Source: Granulicella sp. S156
GTDB lineage: Bacteria; Acidobacteriota; Terriglobia; Terriglobales; Acidobacteriaceae
Assembly: GCF_009766105.1 (NCBI RefSeq)
Contig: NZ_LMUH01000025.1
Coordinates: forward strand, 439,190-503,189
Direction of reading: 5' to 3'
DNA length: 64,000 nt
Shown: piece by piece, positions 25,139 through 32,093 of the stretch
Layout of the letters: each line of letters starts with the position of its first letter
Numbering within the stretch: position 1 is the stretch's first letter
Program-made: the position numbers and the translations under genes
The notes under the pieces: generated by a model
Database searches by the model: none
What the model saw: the letters and a program-made list of their open reading frames with translations, nothing else
Told to the model about the DNA's origin: nothing

Positions 25139-25956
25139 GCGTTGGCATGGTGAAGATTCGAGAACTCGCCGGCTGGGGACTCGACGATTACGAGTACCGC
25201 GCTCAGGTTTTTGCGCACGAGAAGCTTGCTGAAGCTAAGCTCCTCGTCGCCGGGCGTCCGACGTTTGAGCAACCCAGCGTTCTGAGTGCGACGCCAGAGA
25301 CTACACTGGGTGACATGCTCGCAGTTCATGCCGGAAGGCCGGACCTTCTAGCTGAAATGTCCGGCCTGTCGTGGTCACTCGGCATCGTTGATCTACGCTT
25401 TCTGATCGCATTCCAGCGCAGGCTCACATTCCGATCAGAAGCCCCCCCCCTTTCTATACCTGCAGGAAACGACTGGCCTGCGCTGATAGCCCTCTCTTTC
25501 GGTTCCGCGAAGCCGATCGAGTGCGAACTGATTCACGACCGTTCGACTCGAACCGTGACAATACGATCAAGTAACCCAAATCTGCATATCCGCACAACGA
25601 ACGACGCTGCATCCCCCCTCAGCATCCAGAATTCCGGCCCGTTTTTTGAGGTGGCTTGTTTTCAAGATCGATGGTTCCTGCGTGACGGGTACCATCGCGC
25701 ATACGATCTTATGCGTGCAGGAGTATTTGAAGTGCCGGCGGTAGTTATCCAAGTGTCAAACCTGGAAGATCTTGGAGCCGCTCAACCCTGGTTCTTCCCA
25801 GAGGAAGTTCTCTTTTCCGAAACTCCACCGCGCGTTGCGGATTTTCTCAATGACGACCTTGTTATCGAATACGAACGACCGCCTCTAATCAAGACGCTCC
25901 GTATCACATTAGAAGAAACTCTCGGACCGGCAACACCTATAGGAGAACCATCATGA
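25135..25956 (+). CDS. Unknown protein with ParB/sulfiredoxin-like motif, inside cobalamin operon
   Basis: A 273-residue protein I cannot assign to a named family. It has no signal peptide or membrane helix. The N-terminal 150 residues show no motif I know. The segment at about 170-205 reads FEVACFQDRWFLRDGYHRAYDLM.AG..EVPAVVI, with DGYHR at 184-188; this is the pattern of the ParB/Srx fold (D-G-x-H-R, helix, then a V-P-V-I strand). The gene overlaps cobC and cobO by ATGA on both sides, so a role in cobalamin making is likely. ParB/Srx-fold proteins include free serine kinases (SerK, SbnI), which makes an L-threonine kinase role conceivable but unproven. A run of nine C at 25442-25450 is a possible slippage site. 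Confidence 0.85.
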   Translation: MSVGMVKIRELAGWGLDDYEYRAQVFAHEKLAEAKLLVAGRPTFEQPSVLSATPETTLGDMLAVHAGRPDLLAEMSGLSWSLGIVDLRFLIAFQRRLTFRSEAPPLSIPAGNDWPALIALSFGSAKPIECELIHDRSTRTVTIRSSNPNLHIRTTNDAASPLSIQNSGPFFEVACFQDRWFLRDGYHRAYDLMRAGVFEVPAVVIQVSNLEDLGAAQPWFFPEEVLFSETPPRVADFLNDDLVIEYERPPLIKTLRITLEETLGPATPIGEPS

Positions 25957-26528
25957 GTATCGCAACCAAACGTGGCGACGGCGGGCAGACCGGCTTGGCC
26001 GGTGGTATCCGCGTATCTAAAGCTGATCTTCGCGTCGAATCTTACGGCTCAGTCGACGAACTCAATACCGTTCTTGGTTTCGCGCGCAGCATTTGCCAGA
26101 ACAAGGAGATCGCGGACTGGACCGAAACGATCCAGCGCACCCTCTTTCGCGTGGGCTCGGCTCTCGCAACTCCTCCAGAAAGCAAAAAGCAACCTCCAAT
26201 CGTCGCTACAGAAGACATCGACATGCTGACTGACCTGGTCCATAAAATTGAAGCGACAGAAGGCATTCTTTCCGATTGGTCACTGCCCGGCGCTCACACC
26301 GAATCCGCAGCCTACGAAATGGCTCGAACAGTTTGCCGGCGTGCGGAACGTGCCGCCGTGCGGTTCATAGAAAATGGTGGCGTCGTCCAACCAACGGTAC
26401 TTCCCTATCTCAATCGTCTCTCCGACGTAATCTGGCTCTTCGGGCGTCTTATCGAGTTCAACTCCGGCGTTGAGTCGCGGTTACGCCCCGAGTCCAAGGG
26501 TGGCCCCAAATGGTCAAGAGCCTGGTAA
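25953..26528 (+). CDS. ATP:cob(I)alamin adenosyltransferase, PduO type
   Basis: The 191-residue enzyme attaches the 5'-deoxyadenosyl group to cob(I)alamin or earlier corrinoids. It begins TKRGDGGQTGL with the ATP-binding motif, has the SVDELN block and the C-terminal helix RRAERAAV.F, and YLNRLSDVIWLFGR near the end, all typical of the PduO/MMAB family rather than CobA/BtuR. The start overlaps the unknown gene by 4 bases; the stop TAA shares a base with the next ATG. Confidence 0.93.
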   Translation: MSIATKRGDGGQTGLAGGIRVSKADLRVESYGSVDELNTVLGFARSICQNKEIADWTETIQRTLFRVGSALATPPESKKQPPIVATEDIDMLTDLVHKIEATEGILSDWSLPGAHTESAAYEMARTVCRRAERAAVRFIENGGVVQPTVLPYLNRLSDVIWLFGRLIEFNSGVESRLRPESKGGPKWSRAW

Positions 26529-27196
26529 TGCCTGCAAACAAAGCCTTCAGCGAATTGGAACGAGCCGCCGTATATCGCGCCATAGCCGAACGCAGAGATG
26601 TCCGTCGAGGATTCTTAAGTCGTCCTTTACCGGACGAACTGCTGCAGCGTCTTCTGGCTGCTGCCCACAGCGCGCCCTCAGTTGGGCTTATGCAACCGTC
26701 GCGCTTCATCGTGATTCGCGACTTAGCGAAGCGAAGAGCTGTTCATGACATATTCAAGGAGGCGAACGCCAAAGCGGCAGCAATATACGAGGGCGCACAG
26801 GGAGACCAGTATGCCGCTCTCAAGCTGGAAGGCATCCTCGAAGCCCCACAGAACATATGTATCGTTTGCGACACACAGAACGAGCGTGGCCATAAGCTGG
26901 GCCGTCAGACCATGCCCGAAACCGCTGCTTACTCTACCGTATGCGCCGTGCAGAACCTTTGGCTCGCAGCGCGCGCGGAAGAAGTTGGCGTTGGCTGGGT
27001 AAGCATCCTCGATCCAATTCGTCTACGCGCAATCCTGGAGATCCCCGACCATATCCTTCCTGTCGCCTATCTTTGCGTCGGCTATGTCGATCAATTCGCA
27101 TCGCAGCCCGAATTAGAACGATCGGGCTGGGAAAAACGGGTTCCTCTTGAGACAGCCGTCAGCTACGACACCTACAGCGAAGGCTCGAAATCATGA
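26528..27196 (+). CDS. bluB: 5,6-dimethylbenzimidazole synthase BluB
   Basis: A 222-residue nitroreductase-fold flavoenzyme that converts reduced FMN into dimethylbenzimidazole using oxygen. Typical blocks are IAERRDVRRGFL near the N-terminus, HSAPSVGLMQPSRFIVI, the family-specific ...LKLEGILEAPQNICIVCD and RQTMPETAAYSTVCAVQNLWLAARAEEVGVGWVSI. Its presence shows the organism can make the lower ligand of B12 under aerobic conditions. Start choice is open: ATG 26528 overlaps the cobO stop by one base, while ATG 26510 inside cobO has a better GGTGG ribosome site. Confidence 0.93.
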   Translation: MPANKAFSELERAAVYRAIAERRDVRRGFLSRPLPDELLQRLLAAAHSAPSVGLMQPSRFIVIRDLAKRRAVHDIFKEANAKAAAIYEGAQGDQYAALKLEGILEAPQNICIVCDTQNERGHKLGRQTMPETAAYSTVCAVQNLWLAARAEEVGVGWVSILDPIRLRAILEIPDHILPVAYLCVGYVDQFASQPELERSGWEKRVPLETAVSYDTYSEGSKS

Positions 27197-28773
27197 GAGC
27201 CCGTGCCATCATGGTACTTGGAACAAGTTCGCACGTCGGCAAGTCGTTGCTGACTGCCGCGCTCTGTCGTATCTTTGCGCAAGATGGCTATCGTGTCGCG
27301 CCCTTCAAGTCGCAAAACATGTCCCTCAACTCGGCGGTCACCCCAGAGGGTTTGGAGATTGGCCGGGCCCAGGCACTTCAAGCCGAAGCGGCTGGCATTC
27401 CACCCTCAGTTCACATGAATCCCATTCTGCTAAAACCCAGCGGGGATATGACTTCACAGGTAATTGTCCGTGGAAAGATTTGGGGCAAGCTGACGGCGGC
27501 GGATTATCACCTTCGCCGAGTCGAAGAATTATTGCCTATCGTCCGTGAGAGTTATGAAACGCTCGCGGCACAAAATGAAGTCATCATCCTCGAAGGCGCC
27601 GGCTCGCCCGCTGAAATCAATCTCAAAGAGCACGACATCGTAAACATGCGCATGGCCGAGCTGGCCGATGCCGCGTGCCTCTTAGTCGGAGACATTGATC
27701 GCGGAGGAGTATTCGCCTCCCTGCTCGGCACAGTTGAATTGCTTGACCTCCACGAGCAGGATCGTATTCAGGGATTCCTCATCAACAAGTTTCGCGGCGA
27801 TATCCGGCTCCTTGAACCCGGTGTTCGCCTCATTGAGGATCGACTTGGCAAACCCTGCCTGGGAGTTGTTCCACACCTGCATCAGCTAATGATTGATGAA
27901 GAGGACAGTCTCGGCCTTCCCTCCCCGGATACGGAGAGTAGCTCTTCATGGCATCCCGTCGACACCCCTTCAAGGCCTTTGCGTATCGCCGTGCTGGCCC
28001 TTCCGTCTTTTTCTAACTTCACTGACTTCGACGCATTGCGCGCTGAACCTTCTGTCTCCCTGCATCTCTGCCGCACTCCTGAAAGTCTGAACGGTGCAGA
28101 CGTTATCATCATTCCGGGCAGTAAACAGACCGCCGACGATCTACTCTGGTTGCGTTCCGTTGGACTCGCTAACGCAGTGGCTAGCCATGCCGTTAGTGGT
28201 CTCGTTGTGGGTATCTGCGGAGGCATGCAAATCCTTGGCGAGAAGATCGTAGACCCCTCAGGGATGGAACACACAGAAACCATTCCAGGCTTGGGGTTAC
28301 TTTCCATTAACACGACCATGCAGCCTCAAAAGGTCACAAGGCTTACCTCCGGCCGCTTATTAGTTCCGTCTCTCTTCGGCCAACCAATATCGTCGTCACA
28401 GGTAAGCGGCTATGAAATCCACATCGGCGAAACTCGCTATCTGGATGGCGCAAATCCCTTTGCAGCGCTCGAGACAGGCCCCAACCAGGAAAGCATCCTC
28501 GACGGCTGCACAGCACTCGACGGGCACACCTTTGGAACATACTTGCATGGCCTCTTCGACGACGACAGCTTCCGCCACACGTTTCTTGCCGCGGCCCGTG
28601 CCTTTTATCGTCTGGCTCCTGCCAGTCAATTCGACAACTGGCAACATAATCGGGAAGCCTCTTTGAACCGTCTAGCGAACGCGGTACGGTCGTCACTCGA
28701 CATGTCGAAGATCTTCTCATGGGTAGGCTTAACTTATCAGCACCTGCCTAAGAGCGAGGAGACACTACGATGA
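27193..28773 (+). CDS. cobQ: Cobyric acid synthase
   Basis: The 526-residue glutamine-dependent enzyme amidates side chains b, d, e and g of adenosylcobyrinic acid a,c-diamide. The synthetase half shows the P-loop GTSSHVGKSLLTAALCRIF, FKSQNMSLNS and EGAGSPAEINL, and the glutaminase half holds the Cys in GICGGMQILG and the His in GTYLHGLFDD. Length is slightly above the usual 480-510. ATG overlaps the bluB stop, and its own stop overlaps cbiB. CbiP is the equivalent name in the anaerobic pathway. Confidence 0.96.
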   Translation: MRARAIMVLGTSSHVGKSLLTAALCRIFAQDGYRVAPFKSQNMSLNSAVTPEGLEIGRAQALQAEAAGIPPSVHMNPILLKPSGDMTSQVIVRGKIWGKLTAADYHLRRVEELLPIVRESYETLAAQNEVIILEGAGSPAEINLKEHDIVNMRMAELADAACLLVGDIDRGGVFASLLGTVELLDLHEQDRIQGFLINKFRGDIRLLEPGVRLIEDRLGKPCLGVVPHLHQLMIDEEDSLGLPSPDTESSSSWHPVDTPSRPLRIAVLALPSFSNFTDFDALRAEPSVSLHLCRTPESLNGADVIIIPGSKQTADDLLWLRSVGLANAVASHAVSGLVVGICGGMQILGEKIVDPSGMEHTETIPGLGLLSINTTMQPQKVTRLTSGRLLVPSLFGQPISSSQVSGYEIHIGETRYLDGANPFAALETGPNQESILDGCTALDGHTFGTYLHGLFDDDSFRHTFLAAARAFYRLAPASQFDNWQHNREASLNRLANAVRSSLDMSKIFSWVGLTYQHLPKSEETLR

Positions 28774-29741
28774 ATCGCGGCACCCTTCTTCCTGCCGCCT
28801 ATCTTTTCGACGAGATCGCCGGTGACCCAGAGTGGTTTCCACATCCTGTTCGCCTCATCGGGTCTGCAATCTCTCGCGCCGAATCCACACTTCGGAGTCC
28901 CAACCAAAGTGATACCGCAGAATTCGTATCCGGTTTGCTCCTCACAGCCGCCGTTGTTAGCTCTTCTTATTGGTTGACCGCAGCTATCATTCAAGCCACA
29001 CGAAAATACTCCGTTTTCCTCGGAGACGCCACGGAGCTCTCTCTAGCCTGGACATGTCTCGCCGCCCGCAATCTTGAGCAGGAAGCATCCAACGTCACCG
29101 ACGCTCTTCGGTCCGGGGATCTACCTCTTGCTCGGATTCGCCTTTCACGCATAGTAGGCCGCGACACAGCGAATCTTGATGCCCAGGAAATCAGCCGTGC
29201 TGTCATCGAGACCGTAGCTGAAAGTGCCTCAGACGGTGTAATGGCGCCGCTGTTCTACATGGCTGTTGGCGGAGTTCCGCTTGCGATGGCTTACAAGGCA
29301 GTCAACACGCTGGACTCGATGATCGGTCATGCGGATCACAATTACATGTACTTTGGTAAGGCCGCGGCGCGGCTCGACGATGCAGCCAATTATCTTCCAT
29401 CAAGACTCTGCGCTCTCGCGATCGTAGCCGCATCGCAATTCTTAAGCCACGTAGATCCAACGTCGGCGTGGCTCACGTGGCGACGAGATGGATCGAAGCA
29501 CAAGAGTCCTAATGCAGGCCAGCCGGAGAGCGCTATTTCCGGAGCGCTCCATGTTTCGCTTGGCGGTGACAACACGTACTCCGGAGAACTTATCCCAGCA
29601 CAGCGAATGGGCCAGAAGTTTCCTGCCCCGACGATTGAAAAAGCAGTTCAGTCGATTCGCCTTGTATCCGTAGCATCACTGATTGGCCTTACCGTTGGCG
29701 TTCTGCTGGTAAACCTCGTGCATAACAGGAAGCACAAATAA
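28770..29741 (+). CDS. cbiB: Adenosylcobinamide-phosphate synthase (CbiB/CobD)
   Basis: A 323-residue inner-membrane protein that joins (R)-1-aminopropan-2-ol phosphate to adenosylcobyric acid. It starts with the family pattern of an early D-E/D plus GDPEWFPHPVRLIG, followed by RIVGRDTANLD, ETVAESASDGVMAPLFY and YKAVNTLDSMIGH, and several membrane helices. Its substrate amine is made by the decarboxylase encoded next, one base after its stop. The start overlaps cobQ by ATGA. Confidence 0.95.
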   Translation: MNRGTLLPAAYLFDEIAGDPEWFPHPVRLIGSAISRAESTLRSPNQSDTAEFVSGLLLTAAVVSSSYWLTAAIIQATRKYSVFLGDATELSLAWTCLAARNLEQEASNVTDALRSGDLPLARIRLSRIVGRDTANLDAQEISRAVIETVAESASDGVMAPLFYMAVGGVPLAMAYKAVNTLDSMIGHADHNYMYFGKAAARLDDAANYLPSRLCALAIVAASQFLSHVDPTSAWLTWRRDGSKHKSPNAGQPESAISGALHVSLGGDNTYSGELIPAQRMGQKFPAPTIEKAVQSIRLVSVASLIGLTVGVLLVNLVHNRKHK

Positions 29742-29742
29742 T

Positions 29743-30831
29743 ATGGCTGAAATCGAATCCTACCCAATGCACGGCGGCCAACTTCGTCAAATCGCCGAAA
29801 GGTTCGCAATCGACGAATCGCAGCTTCTGGATTTCAGTGCAAACATCAATCCTGACGGCCCCTCCCCCGCCGTAATCGCGGCATTACGTGCAGGGATTGA
29901 TGATCTCTCCACTCTTACGGAATATCCAGATCTCCAGCAGACAGACTTGAGACATGCTATTGCGATGCATATAGGTGTCGAAATGGAAAACATCATTGTG
30001 GCCAATGGCTTTGTTCCGTTGCTCGAAGCAACGTTGCAAGCCATCAAAATCCACAACTGCCTTCTGCCGGTGCCAGCTTTCGTCGAGTATCGAAAAACAT
30101 TCGAACGATCGGAGATCGAGGTTACGCCGCATGTGCTAAACGCAGAATCCGGATTCAACTATGACCCTGCCGAGATGTTCGCACGCACGCACGACGCTAT
30201 CCTGCTGGCGAACCCTCAGAATCCATCCGGCGTCTGCCAGGATAGCGAGTTGATGAGAGCTATAGTCAACAAGGCATACGAGAAGAACACATTCGTCCTG
30301 CTCGACGAAGCTTTTATTGACTACGCCCCTCAGCACTCCCTCACATCCACAACTGATGATTTCCCAAACCTGATCGTCTTCCGCTCGGTTACAAAGTTCT
30401 ACGGAATTCCCGGATTGCGAGTCGCTTATGCGGTCGCCAATTCCGTGCTTGCCTCATCGATTAATGACAATCTTGCGCCATGGCCTATCACGACGCTTGC
30501 CTCTCGTGCTGTATGCGCAGCCTTAGCGGACGATATATATGTCGGCAGGACGATAAATGAAAATCTGCATCGGAAAGTTGCATTTGAAGGGGCTCTCAAG
30601 TCGCTTGGTTTAACTGTTTACGCCTCTGGCGCAAACTTCCTTCTCTTTTGCCTGCCAGCCGACGTCAATCCAGACAAGTTCTGGAAACAGATGATCATTG
30701 ATCATCACATTGTCCTGCGAAATTGCGCGAACTATGAGGGACTTGATCCGGGACACTTCCGTGCGGCCGTGAGGACGCAGGAAGAAAATACCAGGCTTCA
30801 GAAAGCACTGAAAGACACTCTCTCCCGATGA
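29743..30831 (+). CDS. cobD: L-threonine-O-3-phosphate decarboxylase-like PLP enzyme
   Basis: A 362-residue class I/II aminotransferase-fold protein. MHGGQLRQIAERF at the N-terminus and LLDFSANINPDGPSPAV are typical of CobD-type threonine-phosphate decarboxylases, and the PLP lysine is expected in FRSVTKFYGIPGLR. The reaction turns L-threonine phosphate into aminopropanol phosphate for CbiB. It is the last gene of the cobalamin operon; 27 bases separate its stop from the convergent nucleoside hydrolase. A histidinol-phosphate aminotransferase role is the main alternative but fits the operon less well. Confidence 0.9.
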   Translation: MAEIESYPMHGGQLRQIAERFAIDESQLLDFSANINPDGPSPAVIAALRAGIDDLSTLTEYPDLQQTDLRHAIAMHIGVEMENIIVANGFVPLLEATLQAIKIHNCLLPVPAFVEYRKTFERSEIEVTPHVLNAESGFNYDPAEMFARTHDAILLANPQNPSGVCQDSELMRAIVNKAYEKNTFVLLDEAFIDYAPQHSLTSTTDDFPNLIVFRSVTKFYGIPGLRVAYAVANSVLASSINDNLAPWPITTLASRAVCAALADDIYVGRTINENLHRKVAFEGALKSLGLTVYASGANFLLFCLPADVNPDKFWKQMIIDHHIVLRNCANYEGLDPGHFRAAVRTQEENTRLQKALKDTLSR

Positions 30832-30858
30832 CAGGACGTCTCGAACTGAGCACTACTT

Positions 30859-31836
30859 TCAGCGCAACGCTCGCAACAGTGCCTGTTTCCATCCCGAAAT
30901 ATCCATCTCCCATATGACCGTGTGTTTGCGCCCATGTTCGAGAACATCACTCCAGACAGAACGGTTCCTTGCATCCTCTGCTACGCCCAGCTTATCGATC
31001 ACACTCATACCTCGAGTGATCCCACTGTCGACCTGTACATCCATATAGTGCGCTGAGGCAACAAGCGACAAAGAAGGATCGAGCAGAATGGCCATCGCCG
31101 TGGGATCCGGGAGAGCAATCCCCTCTTCTCCTGTTTGCGTCAGATATGCCTTTGCGGCAGTCTCATTCGAGCGAATCGCAAATTCCCCAAATCTTGTCTT
31201 CAGCGCCAGAATTTCCTCTATCTCCCTGCCGCTCACGACCGCTGCACCGCGTGAAAGCTGCCAGCCAACTAACTCGATTGGGAGTCGAGAACGAAGCACT
31301 ATACGCGCCGCCTCCGGGTCCACCCAGAAGTTATATTCGCTGGATGGGGTCACGTTACCTTCGCAACATGGCGCACCACCCATCACCACGCACCGGCCTA
31401 TGCTTGATGCCAGATCGGGTCGTCGTCGAAGAGCCAACGCCAGATTTGTGAGCGGTCCGAGAGTAATGATCTCAATACCCGGATTTGCTTCAACAGTGCG
31501 CACGATAGCATCGACCGCTAACACGTCTTCAGGAACCCTCGTCTTTGGTTGATAACCTTGATCGCCTAGACCATCCCGTCCATGAAACCATGAGGCATCC
31601 TCTAACGGACGTATCAAGGGTGCTGCTGCACCGGAGAATACGGGAACGCTGGCCCCGCAAAGTTCCACTGTATACAGGGCATTCCGCGTACCCTGCTCGA
31701 CGGAAACGTTGCCAGCAACAACCGTAATCGCTTGCACGCTCACATCCGGCGAACGTAGCGCCATGATAAGCGCAACAGCATCGTCCGATGCTGTATCTGT
31801 ATCGATAAGGATCTTTCTTGCGATATTTGGATTCAT
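30859..31836 (-). CDS. Inosine-uridine-type nucleoside hydrolase
   Basis: The 325-residue enzyme hydrolyses ribonucleosides to base and ribose. The calcium-binding N-terminal motif reads ILIDTDTASDDAVAL, a variant of the usual DTDPGxDDA with the key Asp residues kept. A second family block is ITLGPLTNLALAL, and the substrate-site region includes MGGAPCCEGNVTPSSEYNFWVDPEAA. No signal peptide is seen. It converges on the cobalamin operon with only 27 bases between the stops, and no terminator hairpin is obvious there. Substrate preference cannot be read from the sequence. Confidence 0.9.
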   Translation of the reverse strand: MNPNIARKILIDTDTASDDAVALIMALRSPDVSVQAITVVAGNVSVEQGTRNALYTVELCGASVPVFSGAAAPLIRPLEDASWFHGRDGLGDQGYQPKTRVPEDVLAVDAIVRTVEANPGIEIITLGPLTNLALALRRRPDLASSIGRCVVMGGAPCCEGNVTPSSEYNFWVDPEAARIVLRSRLPIELVGWQLSRGAAVVSGREIEEILALKTRFGEFAIRSNETAAKAYLTQTGEEGIALPDPTAMAILLDPSLSLVASAHYMDVQVDSGITRGMSVIDKLGVAEDARNRSVWSDVLEHGRKHTVIWEMDISGWKQALLRALR

Positions 31837-32044
31837 GGCCTTGTATTACAGTAAAGGAATCGGCGATGTCTACAAGAAGATCGACGCTCCTCGTGCAATT
31901 TTTCAGAGTATTGCTTTCACTCGCAAGACCGCGAAAGCTTCCGCAGTAGCCTCGCGAGGAGTTCGTCACACCCGTTCTTCATCCTCCGCGTAGCTAATGA
32001 CATGCGGCGCAAGAATTCGATTCGTGCTGTGATGGGGCGATAGA

Positions 32045-32085
32045 GCAGGTCGTCGTGCTGCCTCGCGGCGATCCCGACGACCTGC
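32045..32085 (-). terminator. Perfect 11-bp inverted repeat after the beta-mannosidase gene
   Basis: GCAGGTCGTCG (32045-32055) pairs perfectly with CGACGACCTGC (32075-32085) across a 19-base loop, beginning 9 bases after the mannosidase stop on the minus strand. No T-run follows, so it may stabilise the 3' end or work with another factor rather than act as a classic intrinsic terminator. Confidence 0.55.
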
Positions 32086-32093
32086 GAAACCTT

